The notes below the pieces were generated by a model. The model did no database searches, was not told the DNA's origin, and was given only the letters and a program-made list of their open reading frames with translations. A stretch of 64,000 nt of DNA from Deltaproteobacteria bacterium (GTDB taxonomy: Bacteria > UBA10199 > JACPAL01): the NCBI GenBank assembly GCA_016180855.1, contig JACPAL010000009.1:100511-164510 (forward strand), in the 5' to 3' direction. This document shows positions 27,663 to 36,797 of this stretch, one piece after another. How positions within the stretch are numbered: the stretch's first letter is position 1; each line of letters opens with the position of its first letter. Made by a program: the position numbers and the translations under genes.

Positions 27663-28298
27663 ATGAAGTCATCGGTTGTCTCGGATGAAGGTTGCTCAAG
27701 CGAGCCTAAAGAACGTACCCTCAGAGGGTACGACTCCCCAGCGGGGGGGCAGGTTTTGCAGAGACCGGTTCCCTCCTCCCCGGAGGCCTCACGGTTATTT
27801 CCCTCGAAGTACTTGGCCTTGCCGGCCGGACTCCTCCTCTTTGGGACGGTTATGACCGCCGTTGCGCTATCCGCCGCTCGCCAGAGGGTGGCGAATCGAT
27901 TATTAGAGGGGGTTGAAAGACAGTTCCTCTCCAAAGGAATGATTCGCAGATTTGATCTCATTGATATCCTTTCTGTAATAACCGGGAGACGACTCTCCCC
28001 ACGCAGTGATGAAAGAGGTCTTGCCTTGGTCCGTTTCCTCTCAAGGGATCCCGATTTTGATCCAAGGTTTCTCTCTTTTTATCAGCGGGACATGAGTCGA
28101 TGGATTTTTCATCAGTATCCCGAGCTTGAAGAGGTCTGTCGTCTTGCCGACAAGGGGGATCTTCGTCCCTGGGTTCGTGAGCAGGTGCAACATTTTGGGA
28201 TAGGGCTGGAATTACTTGAGATGCCAATCGGATACAGGGCTGGTCCTGCGATTAACAGGACCGTTTGGCAAGCAATGGCAGCCTCACTCCTTCCTTGA
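27663..28298 (+). CDS. orphan membrane-anchored protein
   Basis: About 211 residues. A polar N-terminus of about 55 residues leads to one hydrophobic helix (YLALPAGLLLFGTVMTAVALSA). A soluble charged domain of about 130 residues follows (FDPRFLSFYQRDMSRWIFHQYPELEEVC and onward). No family is recognised. The start is uncertain: the ATG at 27663 is chosen, but no ribosome binding site is seen. It is the third unrelated-looking membrane protein in this island. Confidence 0.55.
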   Translation: MKSSVVSDEGCSSEPKERTLRGYDSPAGGQVLQRPVPSSPEASRLFPSKYLALPAGLLLFGTVMTAVALSAARQRVANRLLEGVERQFLSKGMIRRFDLIDILSVITGRRLSPRSDERGLALVRFLSRDPDFDPRFLSFYQRDMSRWIFHQYPELEEVCRLADKGDLRPWVREQVQHFGIGLELLEMPIGYRAGPAINRTVWQAMAASLLP

Positions 28299-28317
28299 AA
28301 GCTGCTCGAAACTCCCC

Positions 28318-28346
28318 TTGAGAGTTATTCTATGCTGATTTAAGGA
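28318..28346 (+). promoter_or_regulatory. putative lysC promoter, leaderless type
   Basis: TTGAGA (28318-28323), 17 bp spacer, TAAGGA (28341-28346), 8 nt to the ATG at 28355. Confidence 0.55.
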
Positions 28347-28354
28347 TTCCACCG

Positions 28355-29584
28355 ATGCTGGTTGTTCAGAAATACGGAGGCACCTCTGTTGCGGGTACAG
28401 AGCGGATCCGGAATGTTGCGGAGCGTGTCAGGCAGAGCCGACACAAGGGGAACAAGGTTGTCGTCATTCTCTCTGCCATGGCGGGGGAGACGAACCGGCT
28501 TGTCGATCTGGCCAAGCAGGTTTCTAAAGAACCAGACGGGCGTGAATATGACCAGCTTGTCTCGACAGGGGAACAGGTAACGATCGCCCTCCTGGCGCTC
28601 ACCCTCCAGTCGATGGGGGTCCCGGCCCGCTCCTTTCTGGGACATCAGGTACGGCTCCTGACGGATTCGAGCTTTTCGAAGGCCCGGATCAAGTCGATTG
28701 ATGCAGAGATCATCCATAAGGAATTGAACAAAAACACCGTTGTGGTGATTGCCGGTTTCCAGGGGACCGATCCTGAGGGAAATATTACGACGCTCGGACG
28801 CGGAGGTTCGGATACGACTGCCGTTGCGATCGCGGCCGCCCTCAAGGCAGACGCCTGCGAGATTTATACCGATGTCGATGGGGTCTACACGGCCGATCCG
28901 AGGGTTTGTCCGGAGGCGCGTCTGATCCCGATTATCACCTATGAGGAGATGCTGGAGCTTGCCTCTTCGGGGGCAAAGGTCCTGCAAAGTCGTTCGGTGG
29001 AGCTTGCGGCGAATTACCGGGTTCCGGTCTGGGTTAAATCAGCATTCCTGCCGGTTAAAAAAAACGGCAGTAAAGGAGGAGGGACACTTGTGACAAACAG
29101 AGCGATGGAAGAGATGGTGGTCAGCGGCATTGCCCATGACCGTAATGAGGCAAAGGTCGCCGTACGAGGTCTGGCCGATCGTCCGGGCGTTGCCGCCCGT
29201 CTTTTTGCCCCGCTGGCAAAGGCGGATATCAATGTTGACATGATTGTCCAGAACATCAGCGAGGACGGTTATACTGATCTGACCTTTACTGTTTCGAAGA
29301 TCGAACTGCCAAAGGCGCTCAGGATCATGCACCAGCAGGTTCGGAAAATTGGTGCCCAGAAGATTGAGGCGGATGAGAAGATCGCCAAGGTTTCTATCGT
29401 TGGCGTCGGGATGAAGAGTCATGCCGGTGTCGCCTCCAGGATGTTCGAGACGCTGGCGAGAGAGGGTGTGAATATCCAGATGATCTCCACCTCAGAGATC
29501 AAGGTTTCGGTCGTCATCCGCGAGGCCGAGATGGAGAAGGCCGTCAGGGCCCTTCACAAGGCGTTTGGTTTGGGCAAAAAATGA
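28355..29584 (+). CDS. lysC: aspartate kinase
   Basis: A 409-residue kinase. The N-terminus has QKYGGTSV, the phosphate-binding core has [13 protein letters not shown], and two ACT domains follow residue 270 ([20 protein letters not shown] and [21 protein letters not shown]). It makes aspartyl phosphate for lysine, threonine and methionine and is normally feedback-inhibited through the ACT domains. Its stop overlaps the cimA start (ATGA), linking the aspartate pathway to isoleucine synthesis. Confidence 0.95.
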   Translation: MLVVQKYGGTSVAGTERIRNVAERVRQSRHKGNKVVVILSAMAGETNRLVDLAKQVSKEPDGREYDQLVSTGEQVTIALLALTLQSMGVPARSFLGHQVRLLTDSSFSKARIKSIDAEIIHKELNKNTVVVIAGFQGTDPEGNITTLGRGGSDTTAVAIAAALKADACEIYTDVDGVYTADPRVCPEARLIPIITYEEMLELASSGAKVLQSRSVELAANYRVPVWVKSAFLPVKKNGSKGGGTLVTNRAMEEMVVSGIAHDRNEAKVAVRGLADRPGVAARLFAPLAKADINVDMIVQNISEDGYTDLTFTVSKIELPKALRIMHQQVRKIGAQKIEADEKIAKVSIVGVGMKSHAGVASRMFETLAREGVNIQMISTSEIKVSVVIREAEMEKAVRALHKAFGLGKK

Positions 29585-31140
29585 AGAAAAAAATTGAATT
29601 ATATGACACCACCCTTCGTGATGGGGCTCAAGGGGAGGGGATCAGCTTTTCGGTCGAGGACAAGATTCGGATCTCCGAGAAGCTCGATGAGATCGGAGTC
29701 CACTACATTGAGGGGGGATGGCCCGGATCGAATCCGAAGGATGACGAATTTTTCAGTGCAGCCCCCTCCCTCAAAAGGGCAAAGCTGGTTGCCTTTGGGA
29801 GCACGCGTCGCAAGGGGGTTAAGGCGGCGAACGATCCTGTTTTGAACAGCCTGCTCAAGGCCGGTACCTCTGTCATCACCATTTTTGGGAAGAGCTGGGA
29901 CCTGCATGTCAAGAAGGCGTTGGGAGTCTCTCTCCAAGAGAACCTCGATATCATCACCGATTCGATCGACTATCTGAAGGGACGCGTGAAGGAGGTGATC
30001 TTTGACGCCGAACATTTCTTTGATGGTTATAAGGCGAATCCCTCCTATGCCGTTCAGGTCATTAAGGCAGCTAGTCAGGTAGGGGCCGACACGATTGTGC
30101 TCTGCGACACGAATGGAGGATCATTACCCGATGAGGTCAGCAAAATTATTCAGATTGTCCGAAAACGGTTTGATCGACCTCTCGGAATTCACTGTCACAA
30201 CGACGGTGAGCTTGCGGTGGCCAACTCGCTTGCGGCCGTTTCGAGCGGTGTCGTTCAGATTCATGGGACGATCAACGGGATCGGGGAGCGTTGTGGCAAC
30301 GCAAATCTCATTTCCATTATCCCTAATTTGAAACTCAAATGTGGAATCTCTTGTGTAACCACGGAACAATTAAAAAATTTGAGGGAGATTTCTCATTTTG
30401 TTGATGAACTGACCAACCGGAATCCCTGGAGTCAGCAGCCGTTTGTAGGTGATTCCGCATTCGCCCATAAGGGGGGAATTCATGTCAGCGCCGTTATGAA
30501 GCATAGTGCAACCTATGAACATATTGATCCCTCGGTTGTTGGAAACCGTCAACGGGTTCTGATTTCAGAACAGGCCGGACAGTCCAATGTCTTGCAGAAG
30601 ACGGCTGCCAAGGGTCTCAAATTAGGATCGGGAGACCCGATGGCTAAAAAGATCGTTGAACAGATCAAGGCGCTGGAAGGGCAGGGGTATCATTTTGAGG
30701 CGGCCGAGGGTTCCTTTGAACTGCTGGTCCAAAAGGCGCTCCATCAAAAGAGAGATTTCTTCAGGCTGATCGGTTTTCGTGTGATTGACGAAAAAAAATC
30801 ACAGGGTGAGAAATCCCGCTCCGAGGCAACGATTCATATCGAGGTCGATGGCCAGAAGGAACATACCGCCGCTGAGGGGGAAGGGCCGGTGAATGCGATG
30901 GACAACGCCCTTCGCAAGGCGCTGGAGCGGTTTTACCCCCAGTTGAGGGAGGTTCGCTTGATTGATTATAAGGTCCGTGTCCTGCCGGCCGGAAAAGGGA
31001 CCGCCTCGCTTGTTCGTGTCCTCATTGAATCGACCGATGGCACAGAAAAATGGGGCACGGTCGGCGTCTCTGAAAATATCATTGAGGCGTCCTGGCTCGC
31101 GCTCGTTGATTCGTTGGAATATAAACTAATGAGAAACTGA
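29581..31140 (+). CDS. cimA: (R)-citramalate synthase
   Basis: A 519-residue HMGL-like enzyme beginning [28 protein letters not shown] and [16 protein letters not shown] lie in the barrel, and a C-terminal LeuA-type regulatory domain covers about 395-515. The length and the DTTLRDGAQ start match citramalate synthases rather than 2-isopropylmalate synthase. It condenses pyruvate and acetyl-CoA for threonine-independent isoleucine synthesis. Confidence 0.92.
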   Translation: MKKKIELYDTTLRDGAQGEGISFSVEDKIRISEKLDEIGVHYIEGGWPGSNPKDDEFFSAAPSLKRAKLVAFGSTRRKGVKAANDPVLNSLLKAGTSVITIFGKSWDLHVKKALGVSLQENLDIITDSIDYLKGRVKEVIFDAEHFFDGYKANPSYAVQVIKAASQVGADTIVLCDTNGGSLPDEVSKIIQIVRKRFDRPLGIHCHNDGELAVANSLAAVSSGVVQIHGTINGIGERCGNANLISIIPNLKLKCGISCVTTEQLKNLREISHFVDELTNRNPWSQQPFVGDSAFAHKGGIHVSAVMKHSATYEHIDPSVVGNRQRVLISEQAGQSNVLQKTAAKGLKLGSGDPMAKKIVEQIKALEGQGYHFEAAEGSFELLVQKALHQKRDFFRLIGFRVIDEKKSQGEKSRSEATIHIEVDGQKEHTAAEGEGPVNAMDNALRKALERFYPQLREVRLIDYKVRVLPAGKGTASLVRVLIESTDGTEKWGTVGVSENIIEASWLALVDSLEYKLMRN

Positions 31141-31164
31141 CAGGAGGTTGACAAAGGCTCATCT
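31141..31164. repeat. truncated end of the palindromic element
   Basis: CAGGAGGTTGACAAAGGCTC matches the left end of the dispersed element (consensus CAGGATGTTGACAAAGGCCC). The similarity stops after CATCT. It lies between cimA and the stop codon of the convergent nuclease gene. Confidence 0.6.
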
Positions 31165-32063
31165 CAGGCCCGGTGACTCCTTAGTAGGCAAATATCACGA
31201 TAGGGGCACCAAGGTTCGCACGGTTCCGGTTTTGAGGCAAAGTGTTCGCGTCGGATTTCCTGTACAATTGAGACAACGTTCCCGTTGGCTGTCTTGAAAA
31301 GAGCCTCCCATTCCGCTGATGGGACGAGCGAGGACGATCGGGGATGAATCTCAAGATTCTCCGGCAATTGATCGGCGTGAATGATCCCCTTGTCACAGGT
31401 CAGATCGGAAAGGTGATAGTAGAGCCCGCCGATCGGTTCATGGTCTGGTAGGAGCAGCTGTTTGACGGCCATGATATAAAGGGGGAGTTGCAGTGATTGC
31501 CCCTTCCGGATCTGATTGCCCGTGATCTTTTGTGAGCCGGTCTTGTAATCAATGACCAGAAAGCGCTTCCGGTTTGGATCGATATCAATCCGGTCGATCC
31601 GTCCCTTGATCTTGATTGGATTGTTCGTGCCATCCGGGATTGAGAGGGACTCAAACCTCCACTCAAAATAGGACGGTTTCAGTGAAGAGTGTGGCCTCTC
31701 TTTTTTTTCTTCGATCTCCTTCTCAAAAAAATGGAACAGGGCTCGTTCCATTCGTATCCTCTGGTGTTCAATCAGTACAGGGATCAGGTCGGTCCGCTCC
31801 GCAGTGACCTTCTTCAGTTCATGAGCAAGGAGAGGGAGGAGATCTTCTCTTTTTTTCAGGCATTTTTTGAAGGTTCCTTCAAGGATGGCATGGAGAATGG
31901 AGCCAATTTCAAGGGGGGTCAGTTCCGGTCCGCTGATTTGTGGTGGTTTAACCTTTAAATAAGTGGAGGCATAGAAACGAAAAGGACAAAGAAGATAGTC
32001 CTCCAGTTCTGAAGGGGTGAAACAATGAGACTCTATCCATTCGTCAAAAGAGGGAGGACTCAT
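31164..32063 (-). CDS. PD-(D/E)XK nuclease family protein (RecB/AddB C-terminal-like)
   Basis: A 299-residue protein matching the nuclease domain of AddB/Cas4-type exonucleases. FTPSELEDYLLCPFRFY contains the first iron-sulfur cysteine (Cys26). GRIDRID (Asp157) and IDYKTG (Asp172, Lys174) form the active site. The C-terminus has the remaining cysteines in CEPWCPYRDIC. No helicase part is present, so it is either a stand-alone nuclease or the remnant of a larger AddB. Its ATG overlaps the rhomboid stop. Confidence 0.85.
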   Translation of the reverse strand: MSPPSFDEWIESHCFTPSELEDYLLCPFRFYASTYLKVKPPQISGPELTPLEIGSILHAILEGTFKKCLKKREDLLPLLAHELKKVTAERTDLIPVLIEHQRIRMERALFHFFEKEIEEKKERPHSSLKPSYFEWRFESLSIPDGTNNPIKIKGRIDRIDIDPNRKRFLVIDYKTGSQKITGNQIRKGQSLQLPLYIMAVKQLLLPDHEPIGGLYYHLSDLTCDKGIIHADQLPENLEIHPRSSSLVPSAEWEALFKTANGNVVSIVQEIRREHFASKPEPCEPWCPYRDICLLRSHRA

Positions 32064-32734
32064 TATCTTCGCCTTCTCCTGAAAGCAGGCAAAAGGAGAA
32101 GTCCCGCAACAAATCCACCGATGTGGGCGTAGTATCCGATCCCTCCGGATGCATTTGGAGGTGCGAGCTGCACATGAAGAAACTGGATGAGGGCCCAGCC
32201 CGTGAGGACGATCCAGGCAGGGAGAATAGCCGTCCTTAGGAAGTAGAAGACCGGGATGAGCACCTTCACCTTTGCCTTAGGGGCTATCCAGAGATACCCC
32301 CCCAGGACGCCGGCAATCGCACCGGAGGCGCCGACCATCGGGATCTCTGAATTGAAATTGGCATAAACTTGGGTGAAGCTCGCGATGATTCCGCAGAGTG
32401 TGTAAAAGATCAGGAAACGGACCGGTCCCAGTCGATCCTCCACATTGTCACCAAATATCCAAAGATAGAGCATGTTGCCAATCAGGTGGAGAATTCCTCC
32501 ATGAAGGAACAGACTCGTGAAGGTCGTTACAATCGGGATTGGTCCCATCGAAAAGGGGAGGTTTCCGCCCCGTTTGAACTCCAGAGGAATGACGGCAAAT
32601 TCATAGAGGAGTCGGTTGGAGCCGGGAGGAGGCAGGAGAAGTTGATAGGCAAAAACAGAGGCGTTGATAAGGATCAAAAGAATTGTAACAAACGGGAAGT
32701 GTCGCGTTTTCTGGATGTCCTGATAAGGGATCAT
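32063..32734 (-). CDS. rhomboid family intramembrane serine protease
   Basis: A 223-residue protein with six hydrophobic helices. The catalytic Ser137 is in GASGA and His204 in AHIGGF. The family HLIGNMLYLWIFG motif is near residue 85. A long loop after helix 1 is also typical. It would cut transmembrane substrates in the inner membrane; substrates are unknown. It is co-transcribed with the downstream nuclease. Confidence 0.92.
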   Translation of the reverse strand: MIPYQDIQKTRHFPFVTILLILINASVFAYQLLLPPPGSNRLLYEFAVIPLEFKRGGNLPFSMGPIPIVTTFTSLFLHGGILHLIGNMLYLWIFGDNVEDRLGPVRFLIFYTLCGIIASFTQVYANFNSEIPMVGASGAIAGVLGGYLWIAPKAKVKVLIPVFYFLRTAILPAWIVLTGWALIQFLHVQLAPPNASGGIGYYAHIGGFVAGLLLLPAFRRRRR

Positions 32735-32742
32735 GGCCGTCT

Positions 32743-32771
32743 TCTATACATGCTGCAGTGCTTCTAAACAA
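32743..32771 (-). promoter_or_regulatory. putative rhomboid promoter, leaderless type
   Basis: On the minus strand: TTGTTT (32766-32771), 17 bp spacer, TATAGA (32743-32748), 8 nt to the ATG at 32734. It is back to back with the promoter at 32783. Confidence 0.6.
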
Positions 32772-32782
32772 GCGTTGCCCGA

Positions 32783-32811
32783 TTGACAGCCATCAGGCCC
32801 CCTGCTAGATC
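32783..32811 (+). promoter_or_regulatory. putative gbsR-like gene promoter, leaderless type
   Basis: A consensus TTGACA (32783-32788), 17 bp spacer, TAGATC (32806-32811), 7 nt to the ATG at 32819. This is one of the clearest cases. Confidence 0.65.
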
Positions 32812-32818
32812 GAGCCCT

Positions 32819-33400
32819 ATGCCTCTTCAATTGATCTCCAAAGGTTCATCAAAAAAGAAAACGGCAAAAAATCTCCCGGAGGTTCGGGACAGCCTCATTG
32901 AAAGTGCCGGCAAGATTTCCGCCAACATGCTCGGAATGGTTTCACGGGTTGGGGGGCAGATCTACTCACTTCTTTTTCTTTCACGAAATCCTCTCTCTCT
33001 CGACCAGATTTCCGAACAGCTTAGGCTTTCCAAGGGGAATATCAGTGTCAACGTCCGGATGCTCGAGGAGGCGGGACTCGTCCGCAAGGTTTGGGTTAAG
33101 GGAGACCGCAGGGATTTTTATGAGGCCCATCGCGATTATCCTCGAAAACTTCTGAAAGAGTTTTTTGACCGTGTTCGAAAAGGGATCGAGGACTCGACCC
33201 GGGTTATTAACCGGTGTCAAACCGAACTCGAAGAGGCCTCGGCGGGATTGAAGGGGGAGGAGGCCGAAGACGCCTTGTTTATGAAATTACAGTTGGAGCT
33301 TCTTTTGGCTTTCTATGGGGCTGCCAGCCGTATTTTTGATGATTTTTATCAGGGACGAGAGGTTGACACCGACCTCCTGAGGAAGGCAATTCTCGAATAG
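32819..33400 (+). CDS. GbsR/MarR-like winged-helix regulator
   Basis: A 193-residue DNA-binding protein. The winged helix-turn-helix (PLSLDQISEQLRLSKGNISVNVRMLEEAGLVRKVW, about 65-100) matches GbsR-type regulators, and a helical C-terminal dimerisation region follows. It leads an operon with a lipoprotein and hpnCDE, so it may control squalene synthesis; that is inference from position. The start at 32819 agrees with the promoter; the frame upstream runs through the -35 box. Confidence 0.8.
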   Translation: MPLQLISKGSSKKKTAKNLPEVRDSLIESAGKISANMLGMVSRVGGQIYSLLFLSRNPLSLDQISEQLRLSKGNISVNVRMLEEAGLVRKVWVKGDRRDFYEAHRDYPRKLLKEFFDRVRKGIEDSTRVINRCQTELEEASAGLKGEEAEDALFMKLQLELLLAFYGAASRIFDDFYQGREVDTDLLRKAILE

Positions 33401-33402
33401 CC

Positions 33403-33804
33403 GTGAGGTCCATCCCAATCATCCTTCTCTTGCTGTTTGCTGCCTGTTGCACACCTCAAGCCGAGCAGGTTGCGCGCCATTTTGCGAATGCCTACTATCA
33501 ACGTATTGATCTGGAGCAGGCAGAAAAGCTGACCGACGGATTGGCACGTGACAAAGTTGAAAAAGGGCTCCTGTTGACGCGGGGGCAGACCATTGATTCG
33601 ACGACTCGTCCACCGGAGGTTAAAATCAAATTGCTTCAGGGCGACCGAAAGGGTGACGAGGGAGTTTATCTCTTTTTGCTCCAGATCCAGCCGGATCAGT
33701 TCGAGGAGATTCGTAAGGAGGCCCGTATTCGGGTCCGTTTGAAGGGGGGAGAGTGGAAAGTCACCCAATTTTCGGAACATGAGATTGAAAAAAGCGATGA
33801 ATGA
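33403..33804 (+). CDS. small lipoprotein in the hpn operon
   Basis: A 133-residue protein starting GTG, with a short signal peptide and lipobox cysteines near residues 15-16 (LLLLFAACC). The mature part has the look of an NTF2-like or DUF4878-type fold: an N-terminal helix with AEQVARHFANAYYQ and then strands ending GGEWKVTQF. It is tightly packed between the regulator and hpnC. A role in handling squalene or hopanoids at the membrane is possible but not shown. Confidence 0.72.
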   Translation: MRSIPIILLLLFAACCTPQAEQVARHFANAYYQRIDLEQAEKLTDGLARDKVEKGLLLTRGQTIDSTTRPPEVKIKLLQGDRKGDEGVYLFLLQIQPDQFEEIRKEARIRVRLKGGEWKVTQFSEHEIEKSDE

Positions 33805-34636
33805 CAGTCCTTTTCAGCATTGTGAGGCGATTGCCAGGCGGCACGATGAAAATTTTCCGGTGGGGTGGTTTATTCCGCGGCCTCTCCAGAAGTATGTTTT
33901 TGCCCTTTATGCCTTTGCGCGAACGGCCGATGATTTTGCGGATGAGATTTCCTTAAATGGGAACCGGCTTGAAAAATTGGATATCTGGGGTCGAAAACTG
34001 GAAGAGGCGGTGAGGGGAAAGGCGGACCACCCGATTTTTTTGGCCCTTTCCGAGACCTTTCAGAAAACGGAGATTCCTCCCTCCCTGTTGGCTGATCTTT
34101 TAACTGCTTTTCGATGGGATGTTGTCAAAAACCGATATCAGACGTTCAAAGAACTGGAGGAGTACTGTCGCTATTCAGCCAACCCGGTCGGTCGGGCGGT
34201 CCTTTACCTCTTTGGTTATCACGATCCCGAACTCCATCGACTTTCCGACAAAATCTGCACCGGTATCCAGCTTGTAAATCACTGGCAGGATATTGCGATC
34301 GATCTCAAAAAAGAACGTGTTTACCTTCCGGAGGAAGATCTGGTCCGGTTCGGTTATTCGTTGAATGACTTGCAAGAGGGGAGGCTTAATCGGTTTTTTC
34401 GGGAGATGATGGCCTTTCAGTTTGAGAGGACGCGAAACCTGTTTGCCGAAGGGCGACCATTGCTCAAACATCTGCGTCGACGCTTGCGCTGGCAGGTGGA
34501 GTTGATGTGGGCAGGACCTCTTGAAATCCTCAAAAAAATTGAAAAAGTGGAATTTGATGTTTTCCGTTCCAGGCCTGTTCTCACGAAGAGAGAGCTGGCC
34601 TTTCTCTTTCTTCATCAACGATTGGGGCGTTCATGA
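33797..34636 (+). CDS. hpnC: squalene synthase-like HpnC (hydroxysqualene synthase)
   Basis: A 279-residue trans-isoprenyl diphosphate synthase. The first aspartate-rich motif is in ALYAFARTADDFADE; the second is LVNHWQDIAIDLKKERVYLP. HpnC converts presqualene diphosphate to hydroxysqualene. The ATG at 33797 is preferred; one at 33779 is also in frame. It overlaps the lipoprotein gene. The hpnC-hpnD-hpnE order is the standard three-enzyme bacterial route to squalene. Confidence 0.93.
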   Translation: MNDSPFQHCEAIARRHDENFPVGWFIPRPLQKYVFALYAFARTADDFADEISLNGNRLEKLDIWGRKLEEAVRGKADHPIFLALSETFQKTEIPPSLLADLLTAFRWDVVKNRYQTFKELEEYCRYSANPVGRAVLYLFGYHDPELHRLSDKICTGIQLVNHWQDIAIDLKKERVYLPEEDLVRFGYSLNDLQEGRLNRFFREMMAFQFERTRNLFAEGRPLLKHLRRRLRWQVELMWAGPLEILKKIEKVEFDVFRSRPVLTKRELAFLFLHQRLGRS

Positions 34637-35478
34637 ATTCAAACTCTGCGAGCTATGCCATTGCGCAAAAGAGTGGGTCGAACTTTTTCCCCTCCTTCCG
34701 GTTTCTGCCACTTGAGCAAAGGGAGGCCCTTTCTGCTGTTTATGCCTTCTGCCGCCTCGTAGATGATGAGGTGGATCAGGCGACGGATGAGAAGCGCGCA
34801 AGACAGCAATTGCACCAATGGAAGGGGCGGCTTCTCGCCTGTTATCGCGGTCCGCTGAATGAAGAATTTCCTTTTTTAAGGGAGTTACGGCAGGCCATTG
34901 AACGGTTTGAAATCTCGGAGAAATATTTTTTGGACCTCCTGACGGGCGTTGAAATGGACCTCTCAAAAAAGAGGTATGAAACTTTTCGGGATCTCGAGAT
35001 TTATTGTTATCATGTGGCTGGAACCGTTGGATTGATGTGCAACCAGATTTTTGGTGGTCGGTCTGAGGCCCATGGGCATTATGCACGTCTCCTGGGGACC
35101 GCCCTTCAGCTCACCAATATTATTCGCGATGTGGGGCAGGATCTTCAATCGGGGCGCATCTACCTTCCCCTGGAGGACCTCTCCCTTTTCGGTTATTCAC
35201 AAAAAGAACTTGAGGGACGAATCCAAAATGAGAGGTTCATTCGCTTGATGGAGTTTCAGTCGGCCCGTACGCACGGTTTTTTTCAGGAGGCCCGCAATGC
35301 GCTCTCATGCAGAGAGAGGAAGGGTGTTGTCCCGGCGGAGATGATGCGATCGTTTTACGAGGCCCTTTTAAAGAAGATCGAGAGAAAGCGATTTCCTGTC
35401 TTGAGAAAAAAGGTTTCTCTTTCACCTCCCGAAAAAGGGTTCCTTTTGGCCCGGGTTTGGCTGGGATCGCTCTTGTGA
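34633..35478 (+). CDS. hpnD: presqualene diphosphate synthase HpnD
   Basis: A 281-residue enzyme. Aspartate motif AVYAFCRLVDDEVDQ is near residue 40. Second motif LTNIIRDVGQDLQSGRIYLP is near residue 155. It joins two farnesyl diphosphates to presqualene diphosphate. It overlaps hpnC by 4 bp and ends in the GTGA junction with hpnE. Confidence 0.94.
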   Translation: MNSNSASYAIAQKSGSNFFPSFRFLPLEQREALSAVYAFCRLVDDEVDQATDEKRARQQLHQWKGRLLACYRGPLNEEFPFLRELRQAIERFEISEKYFLDLLTGVEMDLSKKRYETFRDLEIYCYHVAGTVGLMCNQIFGGRSEAHGHYARLLGTALQLTNIIRDVGQDLQSGRIYLPLEDLSLFGYSQKELEGRIQNERFIRLMEFQSARTHGFFQEARNALSCRERKGVVPAEMMRSFYEALLKKIERKRFPVLRKKVSLSPPEKGFLLARVWLGSLL

Positions 35479-36797
35479 AGAAAGAAATTGTTATTCTGGG
35501 AGGGGGGTGGGCCGGGCTCACAGCGGCCGTAGAGCTCTCTTCGCATGGTCATCAGGTGACGCTTTTTGAGAAGAGAGGTCATTTGGGGGGACGCGCCTAC
35601 TCCTTTCGCGATCCCGCAAGCGGTTCTGTTCTGGATAACGGGCAACATCTCTTCATGGGTTGCTACAGCGGGACCAAGCGGTTTCTTGAAAAAATCGGGC
35701 GTCTGGACGATCTCCATTTTCAAAATAACTTTCGGGTTGATCTTACGGGCCCCGCAAGGAACAGGCCGGTTCGATTACAGGCATGGCCTCTTCCGGCTCC
35801 GTGGCACCTTTTGGGAGGGCTGTTTGGTTTTCAGGGATTTTCGCTTCAGGAGAAGGTCTCCTTTTTGAATCTTCGCAAGGCTCTCCAGAATGAACCGCTG
35901 CCGACAGACATCGCGCTTCCACGGTGGCTTGAACAAATGGGCCAATCCAAGAGGGTTCAGGAACGTTTTTGGAACCTTCTGGCCTTGGCTGCTCTGAACG
36001 AAGAACCACGACTTTGCTCCGCAAAACTTTTCCAGTCGATGCTTCACGAGGCGTTTGTTTCAGGAAGAAAAGGGGCGGTGATCGGGTTTTCGAGAGTAGG
36101 GCTTTCCGATCTCTATGCCGAACCGGCGGCTGAATTTATCCAGAAAAAGGGAGGGCATCTTTTTCTTAAAACAGCGGTGACCCGCCTTCATTTTTCTGGG
36201 CAAGAACTGAGTGAAGTTGAACTGGAAGGAGGACGGAGGATCGCGCCAGAGGTTGTGATCCTGGCGGTTCCTTTCTCCTCCTTGAAGAAGCTCTTGCCCG
36301 AATCGATCCTCTACAAGGATCCTTTTTTTCAGCCGATTCATAAACTACAATCCTCACCGATTGTTTCCATCAATCTCTGGTTTGATCGCGACTTTATTCC
36401 GAACGACTTCCTCGGATTCTGGGGAACCTCGATTCATTGGTTATTTAACAAGGGACAAATTCTTCATGACAAAGGGGCTCCCTATTATTCCGTTGTGATG
36501 AGCGGGGCACGCAACGAACTTCTGATCCCCGGTCCGACACTCGTTCAGATCGCGCTGCGGGAATTGTCTCAGATTTTTCCGGAGGCTGTTAAGGCTAAAC
36601 TTTTACATTCTCACGTGATGAAGGAGCCGGAGGCGACCCTCTCGCCGGCGGTTGGTGTTAATCCAATGAGGCTCCCACAGAGAACACCCTACAAAAATCT
36701 CTTTCTGGCGGGAGATTGGACCGACACCGGTCTTCCTGCCACGATTGAAGGGGCTGTTCGGTCTGCCTACCGAGCAGTCGCCTCCGTAGAGGGTTAA
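35475..36797 (+). CDS. hpnE: hydroxysqualene dehydroxylase HpnE
   Basis: A 440-residue FAD-dependent amine oxidase/desaturase family protein. The dinucleotide fold VILGGGWAGLTAA is at the N-terminus and FLAGDWTDTGLPATIEGA at the C-terminus. It reduces hydroxysqualene to squalene. The GTG at 35475 overlaps the hpnD stop (GTGA); the open frame further upstream is inside hpnD. No squalene-hopene cyclase is present in this window, so the end product is unknown. It overlaps the next, convergent gene. Confidence 0.93.
   Translation: MKKEIVILGGGWAGLTAAVELSSHGHQVTLFEKRGHLGGRAYSFRDPASGSVLDNGQHLFMGCYSGTKRFLEKIGRLDDLHFQNNFRVDLTGPARNRPVRLQAWPLPAPWHLLGGLFGFQGFSLQEKVSFLNLRKALQNEPLPTDIALPRWLEQMGQSKRVQERFWNLLALAALNEEPRLCSAKLFQSMLHEAFVSGRKGAVIGFSRVGLSDLYAEPAAEFIQKKGGHLFLKTAVTRLHFSGQELSEVELEGGRRIAPEVVILAVPFSSLKKLLPESILYKDPFFQPIHKLQSSPIVSINLWFDRDFIPNDFLGFWGTSIHWLFNKGQILHDKGAPYYSVVMSGARNELLIPGPTLVQIALRELSQIFPEAVKAKLLHSHVMKEPEATLSPAVGVNPMRLPQRTPYKNLFLAGDWTDTGLPATIEGAVRSAYRAVASVEG

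Noticed and set aside
31164..32063. CRISPR-associated Cas4
   Set aside because: The cysteine and nuclease motifs are shared with AddB/RecB-type proteins, and there is no CRISPR array or other cas gene in the window.
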